The translations under genes were made by a program, and so were the position numbers. Below, piece after piece: positions 24,986 through 34,300 of a DNA stretch of 62,475 nt. This DNA comes from Betaproteobacteria bacterium (GTDB lineage: Bacteria; Pseudomonadota; Gammaproteobacteria; Burkholderiales; SG8-39). The stretch is taken from positions 1-62,475 of the forward strand of contig JACQTO010000118.1 in NCBI GenBank assembly GCA_016210745.1. Direction: 5' to 3'. How positions within the stretch are numbered: position 1 is the stretch's first letter; each line of letters opens with the position of its first letter. The notes under the pieces are model-generated. The model was not told the origin of the DNA. It did no database searches and saw nothing but the letters and a program-made list of their open reading frames with translations.

Positions 24986-26734
24986 CTATCGTAGCGTCTC
25001 GGCTTTTTCAGTCCGACTGCTGCCGCTGTCTCGGTAATACGCCCGCAGGGAAGGATACCGATCTGCTCGCATCGCCCGTACCTGGGCCATCGTGCGTTCG
25101 AGTGGAACACCGAGTTGCGTGAGCGTTTCGGCAGCAACGACGAGGCTGGCCTCCAGTACCTCGGGTATGACCTCTGTCGCTCCTGCCTTCTTGAGCGCAG
25201 CGACCGAAGTGTCGTCGGGCGCTCGAACGATCACCGGCATTTCCGGACGCGATTGGCGCACGAGGCGAAGCACGCGCTCGGCCGCGGTGACATCCGGAAA
25301 GGCGATCACCAGCGCGCGTGCGCGCGCAAGGCCCGCCGCCTTGAGTACCTCCGGGCGATCCGGGTTGCCAAAAAACACTTTGCCTTTGCCGGTCGGGGCG
25401 CGCCGCACCTGCCGCGGGTCGACGTCAAGCGCAATAAAGGGCAGGTCTTCGCCATCGAGGAATTCACCGATCTGCTGGCCCGTTCGACCGTAACCGCACA
25501 CGATCACGTGCCGGTCCAGGCCAAAGCCGCCCACCGCGATGTCGTGGATCACTTTTGCCTTGTGCGCCCAGTCGCCCCGGGACATCAGGCCCGTCATACG
25601 CGAAACCCGCTCGATCAGGAACGGGGCGAGAAACATGGAGATCAGCATGGCGGATACCGTTACCTGAAACACGCCGGTGCCGACCAGCTTTTGCTCGAAA
25701 GCCAACTGCATCAGCACTAGACCGAACTCGCCCGCCTGGGCCAATTGGGCGCTGGTGCGCAGGGCCACATCCAGCGAATTTCTCGAGGCCAGCGCGACCA
25801 GCAGCACCACGGTGCCTTTGCCAACCACCAGCAACGCGACTGCCAAGGCCAGCCGGTCAATGCTTCCGAGGACGAACCCCACATCCAGCATCATCCCTAC
25901 GGTGACAAAGAAAATCCCCAGGAAAATGTCGCGGAAGGGTCGGATGTCGGCAGCGACCTGATGGCGGTAAATGGTTTCGGAGACAAGCATGCCGCCGACA
26001 AAGGCGCCCAGCGCGAGCGACAATCCGGCCGCGCTTGTCGCATAGGCCAGAGCCACGACAACCCAAAGGGTAAATAGTACGAACAACTCCTGCGAACGTT
26101 GCCGCGCCACCGCGTCGTAGAGACGGCGCATCGTTCGCTGACCGACCCAGATCAGGATGGACAGGACCAGCGCCGCCTGGAAGAAGGCAACTCCCAAGGC
26201 TCGGGCCGGATGGGCAACTGGATCGGCCAGCGCCGGGAGCAGGATCAGGCAGGGCACGACCGCCAAGTCCTGGAACAGCAGGACGCCCATGGTCTGTCGG
26301 CCCGAACGCGAATGCAGTTCAAATCGCTCAGAGAGCAGTTTGGCCACGATGGCGGTAGAGGACATCGCCAGCGCGAGCCCTACTGCCAAGCCGCTGCGCC
26401 AGCCCTGACCAAACCCGATCCACGTAACCAAAGTAGTGCCCACGGCAGTCACCGCCATCTGGGCGCCGCCAAATCCGAAAACCAGAGAACGCATGGCTTT
26501 CAAGCGCGGCAGGCTGAACTCCAGTCCGATGGAAAACATCAGGAAGACCACGCCAAATTCGGCAACACTTTCCACCGAATCGCTGTTAGCCAATATGGCG
26601 GCCCCGTGTGGGCCGAGAGCAATCCCTACGCCCAGGTAGGCAAGAATGGCGGGAAGACGAAAGAACCTCGCTAGGAACACCGAGGCGACAGCCGCCGTGA
26701 GAAGCAGAAAGAGCGAGAACGAAGCAGAGTGCAT
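24986..26734 (-). CDS. Kef/YbaL-type cation:proton antiporter
   Basis: 582 residues. Na+/H+ exchanger domain with about 12 helices (1-385), including ALAMSSTAIVAKLL and GVLLFQDLAVVP. A cytoplasmic RCK_N domain follows (about 410-530) with HVIVCGYGRTGQQIGEFL. It resembles KefB/KefC systems that release K+ when glutathione adducts accumulate; neighbouring GST, GHR and VOC genes fit that. Regulation by glutathione here is inferred. The ATG is directly preceded by the inverted pair at 26735-26761. Confidence 0.93.
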   Translation of the reverse strand: MHSASFSLFLLLTAAVASVFLARFFRLPAILAYLGVGIALGPHGAAILANSDSVESVAEFGVVFLMFSIGLEFSLPRLKAMRSLVFGFGGAQMAVTAVGTTLVTWIGFGQGWRSGLAVGLALAMSSTAIVAKLLSERFELHSRSGRQTMGVLLFQDLAVVPCLILLPALADPVAHPARALGVAFFQAALVLSILIWVGQRTMRRLYDAVARQRSQELFVLFTLWVVVALAYATSAAGLSLALGAFVGGMLVSETIYRHQVAADIRPFRDIFLGIFFVTVGMMLDVGFVLGSIDRLALAVALLVVGKGTVVLLVALASRNSLDVALRTSAQLAQAGEFGLVLMQLAFEQKLVGTGVFQVTVSAMLISMFLAPFLIERVSRMTGLMSRGDWAHKAKVIHDIAVGGFGLDRHVIVCGYGRTGQQIGEFLDGEDLPFIALDVDPRQVRRAPTGKGKVFFGNPDRPEVLKAAGLARARALVIAFPDVTAAERVLRLVRQSRPEMPVIVRAPDDTSVAALKKAGATEVIPEVLEASLVVAAETLTQLGVPLERTMAQVRAMRADRYPSLRAYYRDSGSSRTEKAETLR

Positions 26735-26761
26735 GATAGGTAACGGATTATCGCCCCTATC
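26735..26761. promoter_or_regulatory. GATAGG/CCTATC inverted pair before the Kef-type gene
   Basis: GATAGG and CCTATC half-sites separated by 15 nt abut the ATG of the antiporter gene on the minus strand. The same CCTATCATG arrangement is present upstream of rsbR. It may be an operator or a promoter element; this is pattern-based only. Confidence 0.35.
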
Positions 26762-26867
26762 TGCAATTTACGCCCTCGACCGGAGCAGTAACGCCGTTTT
26801 CCGCGTCGCCGAGCGGCGAGCATTGCGGTTGAAATACCGCCCTGAGCCACGGCCGCGCCGGCGCAAC

Positions 26868-28160
26868 CTACATCCGCCCGGGGAGCCAGGTCACGAGGCT
26901 GGGGAAACAATAGATCAGAACAGCGGCAAGGCCCATGAGCAGAAACGGCGGCAGCGAAACTCTGGCGATCCAGGTGATCTCCTTCTTTGTCATGCCCTGG
27001 AGCACGAAGAGATTGAAGCCCACCGGCGGCGTGATCTGCGCCATCTCCACCACCAACACGATGAAGATCCCGAACCAGATGAGATCGATACCCGCCTTCT
27101 GGATGGTCGGAAGGACGACGCCCATGGTGAGAACCACCATGGAAATCCCGTCGAGGAAGCAACCGAGAACGATGTAGAACAACGTGAGCCAGAAGAGCAG
27201 CCAAAGCTGCGAGAGTCCGAAACCGGCTATGAACTCGGCCAACTTCCTCGGCAGCCCGATGTATCCCATGGCGAGCGTGAGGAAGGCGGCCCCCGCGAGG
27301 ATGAACGCGATCATGCAATACAGGCGCGTCGCCCCCATGAGGCTTTCGCGGAACACCGTGGCGCTCATCGATCCCTGCGCCCACGAAATGACGAGCGCCC
27401 CCACCACGCCGAGGGCTGCGGCCTCGGTGGCCGTGGCGATGCCGACATAGATGGAACCGAGCACCAGCGCGATAAGCGCGACCACCGGGATGAGATGGCG
27501 CGAGGCGTAGAGCTTCTCGCCGAGGGTCATGACGCCCTCGGGAGGCGGAATCTTGTCGCGATTCGCCAGCGCCCAGGCGATGGTGTAGCCCATAAAAAGC
27601 CCTGCCAGCATCAGCCCCGGGACCACGCCGGCGATGAATAGACGGGTGATGGATACATCGGCCGTGACGCCGTAGACGATCATGATGATCGAGGGTGGAA
27701 TAAGAAGCCCAAGGGTGCCCGCCCCCGCCAGGGTGCCGATGGTCATATCCTCCGGATAGCCGCGCTTTTTCAGCTCCGGCAGCGTCATCTTGCCGATCGT
27801 CGCACAAGTAGCTGCGCTCGAGCCCGAGACCGCCGCGAAAATGGTGCAGCCGACGATGTTGGTGTGCAGCAGCCGCCCGGGAATGCGCGAGAGCCAGGGG
27901 GCGAGCCCTTTGAACATGTCCTCGGAGAGCCTGGTGCGAAAGAGGATCTCGCCCATCCAGACGAAGAGCGGCAACGCGGTGAGCGTCCACGACGAAAGCG
28001 ATCCCCACATCGTCACCGCCATGGCGTCGCCCACGGGCCGGGTGCTGAACAGCTGCATGGCGATCCACGCGACGCCCATGAGCGACAGCCCGATCCAGAG
28101 CCCGCTTCCGAGCAGCGCGAAGAGCAAGATGATGAGAAACGCTGTGACAAGCCCGTCCAT
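26868..28160 (-). CDS. dctM: TRAP transporter large permease (DctM)
   Basis: 430 residues with about 12 membrane helices and typical DctM landmarks: SGSSAATCATIGKM, LIPPSIIMIVYG, and QITPPVGFNLFVLQG near the end. It couples sodium gradient to organic-acid uptake with DctQ and DctP. Its start is 4 nt after the DctQ stop. Ligand unknown. Confidence 0.95.
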   Translation of the reverse strand: MDGLVTAFLIILLFALLGSGLWIGLSLMGVAWIAMQLFSTRPVGDAMAVTMWGSLSSWTLTALPLFVWMGEILFRTRLSEDMFKGLAPWLSRIPGRLLHTNIVGCTIFAAVSGSSAATCATIGKMTLPELKKRGYPEDMTIGTLAGAGTLGLLIPPSIIMIVYGVTADVSITRLFIAGVVPGLMLAGLFMGYTIAWALANRDKIPPPEGVMTLGEKLYASRHLIPVVALIALVLGSIYVGIATATEAAALGVVGALVISWAQGSMSATVFRESLMGATRLYCMIAFILAGAAFLTLAMGYIGLPRKLAEFIAGFGLSQLWLLFWLTLFYIVLGCFLDGISMVVLTMGVVLPTIQKAGIDLIWFGIFIVLVVEMAQITPPVGFNLFVLQGMTKKEITWIARVSLPPFLLMGLAAVLIYCFPSLVTWLPGRM

Positions 28161-28164
28161 GGCG

Positions 28165-28686
28165 CTATTCCACGGCCTTCAGTTCGTCCACGGCCTTGGT
28201 CCGATAGGACCGGCGCCGGATGAGCAGCATAAGATCGTCCACCATGGCGACGAACAGAACGAGCGAGCCGGCCGCCATGGCGATCTGCGGAATCCAGAGC
28301 GGCGTGGCGTCATTGCCTTGGGAGATGTCGTTGAACACCAGCGACTGCCACACGAGCCGCGCGCTGTAGTAGGCAAGCACCGCGCAGAAAAATGTGCCCG
28401 CCAGGTGGCTCCAGAGATCGAGTGCTCGCTTGAAGCGCCGTTCGAAGCGCTCGAGAAACAGCGTTACGCGAATGTGCTCACCGCGCTTGAGAGTGTGCGC
28501 GAGCGCGAGAAAACTCGCCGCCGCCATGCAATAGCCCGCGTAGGCGTCCGAGCCGCGCAGTTGGAAACCGGCAAGCCGCCCGGCGACGCTCGCCAGCACC
28601 ATGGCGAGCAATCCCACCATGAAGAACGCAGCGAGATATCCCGCTGCGTCGTACAGCGCCTCGAGCGACTTGCGCATGGCCGTCAC
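28165..28686 (-). CDS. dctQ: TRAP transporter small permease (DctQ)
   Basis: 173 residues with four predicted helices and the DctQ feature FxLRGSDAYAGY followed by HTLKRGEHIRVTLF. Sits between dctP and dctM in one operon. It binds DctM to form the membrane part of the carrier. Confidence 0.93.
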   Translation of the reverse strand: MTAMRKSLEALYDAAGYLAAFFMVGLLAMVLASVAGRLAGFQLRGSDAYAGYCMAAASFLALAHTLKRGEHIRVTLFLERFERRFKRALDLWSHLAGTFFCAVLAYYSARLVWQSLVFNDISQGNDATPLWIPQIAMAAGSLVLFVAMVDDLMLLIRRRSYRTKAVDELKAVE

Positions 28687-28737
28687 CCCCGCGCAGACTG
28701 GGCTCTCAGTCTACCCCGCCCTGCGCGGGATTGACGT

Positions 28738-29706
28738 TCATTTCCTGTAGGCGTCCACGATCGCCTTTCCGTCGGCGCCCGCGGTCTTCAGCCATTCGGC
28801 AGCCATGGTGTCGCCGATCTTCTTGAAGTCGGCCTTTAAACGCGGCGAGGGCGATGCAACGTTCATGCCGTTCTTGGCGAGTTGCTCGAGGTACCACTTG
28901 GTCTTCTCTTCGGAGACCTTCCAGCCGCGCTCCTCGGCGGCCGCGGCGGCCTTGCGCATCGCGTTCTGGGTCGGCTTGTCGAGCGCATCGAACGCTGCCT
29001 TGTTGACGAAGATGACGTTCTTTGGAATCCAGGCCTGGGTATCGTAGAAGTTCTTGACCACTTCCCACGCCTTGGTGTCGTATCCGGTCGCACCCGAGGT
29101 AATGTTGGCGTTCACCGCACCGGTGGCCATGGCCTGCGCCAGTTCCGCCGCCTGGATGGTGACGGGCTGCGCCCCCGCGAGCTCGGCGATGCGCGACGTA
29201 TACGGGTTGTAGGTCCTCATTTTGAGGCCCTTCATGTCGGCGATTGAGTTGAGCGGCTTGGTCGAATAAACCCCCTGGGGCGGCCACGGCACCGCATACA
29301 TGATCAGCATTGCCTGCCGCGCGAAGCGAGCCTCGATCGCCCTGCGCGAAACGCTCCAAAGTTTCGCAGCCTCCGCATAGCTGGTAGCGAGGAACGGAAC
29401 GGAGTCAATGCCGAACAGCGGATCCTCGTTCGAATACCCCGAAATGAGGATTTCGCCTATCTGCGCCTGACCGCCCTGCACTGCGCGCTTGATCTCGGGC
29501 GCCTTGAACAGAGAGGCAGCCGCGTGCACTGTGATCTTCAGCTTTCCGCCCGAGTTCTTCTCGACATCGGCCACGAACTGCACGATGTTTTCGGTGTGGA
29601 AATTGTTGGCCGGATACGGCGTGGGCATGTCCCACTTTGTCTGCGCCACAGCCGGCGCGGTGACGCCGACGGCAATGGCGGTGACGATCGCTCGAAGCAT
29701 CGACAT
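28738..29706 (-). CDS. dctP: TRAP substrate-binding protein (DctP)
   Basis: 322 residues. Signal peptide ending VTAPAVAQ, then a DctP domain with KMRTYNP carrying the Arg that binds a carboxylate ligand, followed by PVTIQAAELAQAMATGAVNANIT. It is the periplasmic receptor of the operon. The carboxylate cannot be named from sequence. Confidence 0.94.
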   Translation of the reverse strand: MSMLRAIVTAIAVGVTAPAVAQTKWDMPTPYPANNFHTENIVQFVADVEKNSGGKLKITVHAAASLFKAPEIKRAVQGGQAQIGEILISGYSNEDPLFGIDSVPFLATSYAEAAKLWSVSRRAIEARFARQAMLIMYAVPWPPQGVYSTKPLNSIADMKGLKMRTYNPYTSRIAELAGAQPVTIQAAELAQAMATGAVNANITSGATGYDTKAWEVVKNFYDTQAWIPKNVIFVNKAAFDALDKPTQNAMRKAAAAAEERGWKVSEEKTKWYLEQLAKNGMNVASPSPRLKADFKKIGDTMAAEWLKTAGADGKAIVDAYRK

Positions 29707-29760
29707 GACAGTCTCCCCAATTGGAAAAATCTACGTCTCGTAGACTACGCCAATCAAGCG

Positions 29761-29803
29761 TTCCTGCAACGTGTCAACACGAGCTTCCTGCAGCGCGTCA
29801 ACA
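29761..29803. repeat. Short direct repeat, 24-nt period
   Basis: TTCCTGCAACGTGTCAACA at 29761-29779 recurs with two changes at 29785-29803. It lies upstream of dctP (minus strand) and could be a pair of regulator sites or a simple duplication. Confidence 0.4.
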
Positions 29804-29866
29804 TTCTAAGCCGCTGGCGATGGGTGGGGACGAAACCGCATCGCGGCGGCGGGCGGCCGGGTACTG

Positions 29867-30139
29867 TCAGGGCACATTGCCCCTGGGCGGCCGTCGGTGA
29901 AACTTCTTCACCTGCTTCTTGCCTTGCGGCCGGCCCAGGGGTTTGCGATGACCGGCGGCTGCGGGTGCGGCGAGGTTGCGCCGAACATCCTGCTGCGGGT
30001 TCTTCTCGCGATTTTGCGAAGCGAGCATGATCTCGAGCTCATTGAGCTCATCCCACTCGGCCTCGGTCCGGTCTCTGTCCGGGATCGCGAGAAGTTCTTG
30101 CAGTCGAGCTCGAGGGGAAATCCGGCGAGGTTCATTCAT
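29867..30139 (-). CDS. Small basic hypothetical protein
   Basis: 90 residues, no recognised domain. N-terminal half is an acidic helical segment (ARLQELLAIPDRDRTEAEWDELNELE), the C-terminal half is Arg/Lys/Pro-rich. The first half looks like small conserved proteins of betaproteobacteria. It begins 30 nt after the Bug receptor gene and may be co-transcribed with it. Confidence 0.6.
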   Translation of the reverse strand: MNEPRRISPRARLQELLAIPDRDRTEAEWDELNELEIMLASQNREKNPQQDVRRNLAAPAAAGHRKPLGRPQGKKQVKKFHRRPPRGNVP

Positions 30140-30168
30140 GGTCAGCTATCTTCCGTTGGTCAAACGCC

Positions 30169-31137
30169 TCACTGCTCCGCCTTCACCCCGGCGACCGTGA
30201 TCACCTTCGACCACTTGGCAACTTCGTCTTCGAGGAATTTGCCCGCCTGCTCCGGCGTGTTGGCCACCGGCTCCAGGCCCATGGTCTCGAGGCGTTTCTT
30301 CAGGTCGCCGGCGGCGAGCGCTTTGGCCGTTTCAGCCGCCAGGCGGTTGACGATTTCGCGCGGCGTGCCGGCCGGCGCGAGAAACAACACCCAGGTAGAC
30401 GATTCCAGCGGCGGTCCGCCCGCTTCGGCCAGTGTGGGGACTTCCGGCGCGCCGGCAATGCGCTTGGCGGAAAACATCCCCAGGGCCTTGATCTTGCCGC
30501 CGCGCACATGCGGCATCAGCGTGCTCGGCACATCGACCAGAATTTGGATATTGCCGCCCATCAGGTCCTGCAGCGCGGGCGCGGTACCCTTATAGGGCAC
30601 GTGCACCATGTCCAAGCCCGATGTCTGCTTCAGCAGCTCGGTGGCGAGGTGCGCCGCAGCGCCGACGCCGGAAGAACCGTACGAGATCTTGCCCGGGTTG
30701 GCTTTGGCGTATGCGATCAGTTCCTTCACGTCTTTCGGCGGGAAATTGTTGTTTGCGGTCAGGATGAGCGGCGCGATTGCGGCAAGGGACACCGGCGCGA
30801 AGCTCTTTACGGGATCATACGGAAGCTTCCCGGCGTAGAGCGTGGCGTTCGCCGCATGGGCGGCGATCACGGTGAGAACGGTGGAGCCGTCAGGCGTCGC
30901 CTTCGCCGCCAGACCCGCGCCGAGAATGGAGTTGGCGCCGGGGCGGTTGTCGATCACGATGTTCCAGCCGTTCTGCTCCTGAATTTTCTGCGTCACCAGC
31001 CGTGTGACGTTATCGGTGAGGCCCCCGGGCGTGTAAGGAATGATCCAGCGGATCGGCTTGTTGGGATAAGCCTGGGCAGCTGCGCCCGCCGACCAGGCAA
31101 TTATCGCCGCCAGTACGACCTGTCTGAATAGGGGCAT
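30169..31137 (-). CDS. Bug-type tripartite tricarboxylate receptor
   Basis: 322 residues. Signal peptide ending AGAAAQA-YP, then the TctC/Bug fold: PIRWIIPYTPGGLTDNVTRL, NRPGANSILGA and SSGVGAAAHLATELLKQTSGLDMVHVPYKGTAPALQDLMGG. Periplasmic binding of carboxylates. No TctA/TctB permease is adjacent, as is common for Bug proteins. Ligand unknown. Confidence 0.95.
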   Translation of the reverse strand: MPLFRQVVLAAIIAWSAGAAAQAYPNKPIRWIIPYTPGGLTDNVTRLVTQKIQEQNGWNIVIDNRPGANSILGAGLAAKATPDGSTVLTVIAAHAANATLYAGKLPYDPVKSFAPVSLAAIAPLILTANNNFPPKDVKELIAYAKANPGKISYGSSGVGAAAHLATELLKQTSGLDMVHVPYKGTAPALQDLMGGNIQILVDVPSTLMPHVRGGKIKALGMFSAKRIAGAPEVPTLAEAGGPPLESSTWVLFLAPAGTPREIVNRLAAETAKALAAGDLKKRLETMGLEPVANTPEQAGKFLEDEVAKWSKVITVAGVKAEQ

Positions 31138-31246
31138 CGTGTCGCCTCCTTTCTTAGGATTCCGCTACTCTACATCCAGACGCGAATCTGCACCTAGCGT
31201 CCTGTCCCGATGTAGAATCCGCGCAACTATTGACACCGAGGTCGAC

Positions 31247-31468
31247 ATGCCCATCTACGAATACCGTTGTTCAAGCTGCGGCGCCGAGTTCGAGAAGCTG
31301 GTCCGCTCGAGCGACACGCCCGAGTGCCCTTCGTGCCACGGCCAAAAGCTCGACAAGAAGCTCTCCGTATTTGCCACTTCCTCGCAGGAATCGGCGGGCG
31401 CGGCACTGCCCGAAGCCTGCGCCGGCTGCCCGAATTCGGGCGGACCGGGATCCTGCATGATGCACTGA
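31247..31468 (+). CDS. FmdB-type zinc-ribbon protein
   Basis: 73 residues. MPIYEYRCSSCGAEFE plus CPSCHG form one zinc ribbon with two Cys pairs; a Cys-rich tail (CAGCPNSGG and CMMH) follows. Homologues are FmdB-family putative regulators of unclear function. Start ATG 31247 is where similarity begins. It is convergent with the dehydrogenase gene, 8 nt away. Confidence 0.9.
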   Translation: MPIYEYRCSSCGAEFEKLVRSSDTPECPSCHGQKLDKKLSVFATSSQESAGAALPEACAGCPNSGGPGSCMMH

Positions 31469-31476
31469 GCGACAAC

Positions 31477-32499
31477 TCACCGTGGTTTGACGCTCGCACC
31501 GGGGCGCGCCTCGAAGCGCCCGCGCACCGAAGGATTGCACAGGCCGATCTCGGGAAGCTCGCCGTCGAGCATGCGCACCAGGTTCGTGGCCGCTTGCTTG
31601 AGCGTGCGCTCCCGCGTACGTACCGTCGTGCCGGCATGGTGCGGCGTGATGATCACGTTATCCAGATCGAGCAGCGGGCCTCCCGGCGCGAGAGGCTCGG
31701 GCTCGAAGACATCGAGCGCGGCCCCCGCCAGATGCCGTTCGCGCAGTGCGGCGATGAGAGCATCCTGATCGACCAGGGCGGCGCGCGCCGTGTTCACGAA
31801 CAGTGCGCCCGGCTTCATGCGGCTGAAGCGCTCGGCGTTGAACAGCCGGCGAGTCTCCGCGGTGACGCTCATGTGCAGCGATACGACATCGGAGGCCGCC
31901 AGCAGATCATCGAGCTGCGCAACCCGCTCGGCACCGGCCGCCGCAACGGTTTCGTCGCTCTGGAAAGGGTCGTAGGCGATCACGCGCATGCCGAGGGCGC
32001 CCGCGCGCCGGCCGACCAGTTGGCCTATGCTGCCGAACCCTGCCAGGCCCAGCGTGCTCCCCTCCACATCGCCCCCTATGAGTCGCCGGCCGTCGTTCCA
32101 TCGATCCGCGCGCACCAAGCGATCGAGCTGCGGCACCTGCCGCAATAGCGAGAGAATCAGCGCCACCGTATGTTCTGCCACGCCCAGGGAATTGGCCCCC
32201 GGCGTGTTGGTAACCGGGATGCCGCGCTCGGTCGCAGCCTCCAAATCGATCGCTTCGATTCCCACGCCGTATTTCGAGAGCGCGCGCAGGCGCGGCGCAG
32301 CCTCGATCACCGAGCGCGGCACTTTCTCGAACGCGGTGAGAATGGCGCCCTCGACGCCGGCAAACACTGTCGCCGTCTCCTCGGCACTGTAGACGCGTTC
32401 GGGCTCGACTACGATTTCGCAAGCGGGCTCGAGGATCGGTCGGGCAAAGTCATAGAATTGCCAGAGGGTTCCGGGAAAATAGATTCTGGGCCGGGCCAT
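31477..32499 (-). CDS. D-isomer 2-hydroxyacid dehydrogenase
   Basis: 340 residues. NAD-binding GLAGFGSIGQLVGRRAGALG (about 145-165) and the catalytic Arg (NTARAALVD), Glu (FEPEPLAPGGPL) and His (TPHHAGTT). Interconverts a 2-oxoacid and a D-2-hydroxyacid; phosphoglycerate-like or glyoxylate-like substrates are possible. Start ATG 32499 follows GGAG. No operon partner. Confidence 0.92.
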   Translation of the reverse strand: MARPRIYFPGTLWQFYDFARPILEPACEIVVEPERVYSAEETATVFAGVEGAILTAFEKVPRSVIEAAPRLRALSKYGVGIEAIDLEAATERGIPVTNTPGANSLGVAEHTVALILSLLRQVPQLDRLVRADRWNDGRRLIGGDVEGSTLGLAGFGSIGQLVGRRAGALGMRVIAYDPFQSDETVAAAGAERVAQLDDLLAASDVVSLHMSVTAETRRLFNAERFSRMKPGALFVNTARAALVDQDALIAALRERHLAGAALDVFEPEPLAPGGPLLDLDNVIITPHHAGTTVRTRERTLKQAATNLVRMLDGELPEIGLCNPSVRGRFEARPGASVKPR

Positions 32500-32727
32500 T
32501 TGATTTCTCTCCTGAATTCGCGGATGCGGATGCCGCCTCGGTCGGGCGTTGTATCCGCGGCTTGACCGCATAGCATAAGCGAAGCAGCGCCGAAGATACT
32601 GTCTCGAGGAGGCTATTTCAACTTCGAGCGATCAAGAACCCGGCGCGAGCCCCGCGGCACGGCGATAATTCGATGTCCTGTGATCGCCATTACATTTTTC
32701 TCCCGCAACGTAGTACAACATCGGGGC

Positions 32728-33882
32728 ATGACGAAAGTTAAACTGAGCAACCGATTCGACCTGAACGAACTGGCGGGCGCCTTCGGCGATCTCGGCACCC
32801 TGATTCCTTTCGTCGCCGCCTACATTTCCGTCGTGGGAATGGACGCGGGCGGCATCCTGCTCGCGTTCGGATCGGCGCTGGTCATGATCGGCTGGAGCTA
32901 CCGCACGCCCTTTCCGGTGCAGCCGATGAAGGCCATCGGTGCCGCCGCCATCACTCAATCGAGTCAATTCGCGGCGATTACCTCCTCGACCGTAATCGGC
33001 GCCGGCGTTGTGACCGGATTGATCTGGCTGGTGCTCGGCGCAACCGGCTTTGCCCGCCGTCTGGCGCACTGGATACCCGGCCCGGCGCTGCTGGGGGTGG
33101 TCATGGGCCTGGGCTTCAGCTTCATGCTGGAGGGCATCCGCCTGATGTCCCACAGTCCCTGGATCGGCGCTGCGCTGCTCGCGCTGACGCTTGCACTGTT
33201 GGCGCGCTCGCGTTTTCCCGCGATGGTGGCGCTTCTGGCCGTGGGTGCGGTCATTGCAATGATCGAGCAACCGACGTTGGCCGGCGAGCTGGCGGCGATT
33301 CGCGCATCACCCCGATTACCCTCATTCGCTTGGCCCACCCTCACCTGGAACGATCTATGGATCGGGGCGATCTTCCTGGCCTTGCCGCAACTTCCTCTCA
33401 CCTTCGGCAACGCCCTGATCTCGATCACCGATGAGAACAACCGCCTCTTTCCCGATCGACCGGTTACCGAGGCGCGCGTGGCTTTTTCAACGGGCTTGAT
33501 GAATCTATGGTCGAGCACGATGGGCGGCATTCCCATGTGTCACGGCGCGGGCGGCATGGCCGGTCACGTGCAGTTCGGCGCGCGCACCGGCGGGGCCTCG
33601 ATCATGCTCGGTTCGCTGCTGCTCGCGGCAGGCCTGTTCTTGGCTGACTCCGTGACGGTGCTGTTCCGGCTGTTTCCGCCCGCCGTGCTGGGCGTCATCC
33701 TGTTCCTGGCCGGCGTGCAGCTTGCGCTCAGCGGCAAGGAAACCGGTCCTGACAAGGTGGGCCGGTTCCTCGTGCTCGCAACCGCTGCGTTTGCCATCTG
33801 GAATGTCGGCATCGCCGTGGTCTTCGGCGTGCTCGCCTACCACGCGTCCCGGCGCGGATGGCTGAAAATGGGGTCAGAGTAA
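32728..33882 (+). CDS. MOT1/SulP-like molybdate or sulfate transporter
   Basis: 384 residues, about ten membrane helices. Two MOT1 family hallmarks are seen: FGDLGTLIPFV near the start and PLTFGNALISITDEN plus MGGIPMCHGAGGMAGHVQFGARTGGA in the second half. Predicted oxyanion uptake. Start ATG 32728. The last five residues and the stop codon come from the REP repeat that begins at 33865, so the repeat trimmed or extended the natural C-terminus. Confidence 0.9.
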   Translation: MTKVKLSNRFDLNELAGAFGDLGTLIPFVAAYISVVGMDAGGILLAFGSALVMIGWSYRTPFPVQPMKAIGAAAITQSSQFAAITSSTVIGAGVVTGLIWLVLGATGFARRLAHWIPGPALLGVVMGLGFSFMLEGIRLMSHSPWIGAALLALTLALLARSRFPAMVALLAVGAVIAMIEQPTLAGELAAIRASPRLPSFAWPTLTWNDLWIGAIFLALPQLPLTFGNALISITDENNRLFPDRPVTEARVAFSTGLMNLWSSTMGGIPMCHGAGGMAGHVQFGARTGGASIMLGSLLLAAGLFLADSVTVLFRLFPPAVLGVILFLAGVQLALSGKETGPDKVGRFLVLATAAFAIWNVGIAVVFGVLAYHASRRGWLKMGSE

Positions 33883-33996
33883 CTTTTCCGTCGCGAGCTA
33901 GAAAATGGGGTCAGAGTAACTTTTCAGTCAGTGTAGTGCTGTAACGATGCTCCCGATAGAAAAGTTACTCTGACCCCATTTTCCTGACCCCATTTT
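33865..33996. repeat. REP cluster GGGGTCAGAGTAA (two direct, two inverted)
   Basis: A 23-nt unit with core GGGGTCAGAGTAA lies at 33865-33887 and 33902-33924 on the plus strand and 33960-33982 on the minus strand. A truncated inverted copy ends at 33996. It can fold into a long cruciform between convergent genes. This core is widespread as an extragenic palindrome in proteobacteria and is often linked to REP-associated transposases; none is present here. Confidence 0.8.
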
Positions 33997-34006
33997 CTCC
34001 GGCAGC

Positions 34007-34300
34007 TCAGCTTACGATGTTGTAGACCTTGGAGAATGCCTCCGCGCCCGAAAACTGGAGAGCGTCGGAACGTATTTTCTTGTGGTCGGCGCTGCCTCGG
34101 TAGCGGTCGATATCGGCCTGCGTTTCCCATTCAGCGTAGGAGATGAACTCGCCGGGACTGTCCGCGCATTTGAGCAACTTCTCGGAAATACACCCCTTCT
34201 GGCGAATCATCAGAGGGGCGCAGTCTTCCTTCCAGATGCGCTCGGCTTGCGCTGCTTCATCGGGCTTAACTTTGATATGGATCAGTCTGATCAATGCCAT
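34007..34300 (-). CDS. Antibiotic-biosynthesis-monooxygenase (ABM) domain protein
   Basis: 97 residues. Ferredoxin-like ABM fold: MALIRLIHIKVKPDEAAQAERIW, CISEKLLKC, EFISYAEWETQADIDRYRGS. Small dimeric enzymes or binding proteins of varied roles. Preceded by GGAGAG. Function unknown. Confidence 0.85.
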   Translation of the reverse strand: MALIRLIHIKVKPDEAAQAERIWKEDCAPLMIRQKGCISEKLLKCADSPGEFISYAEWETQADIDRYRGSADHKKIRSDALQFSGAEAFSKVYNIVS

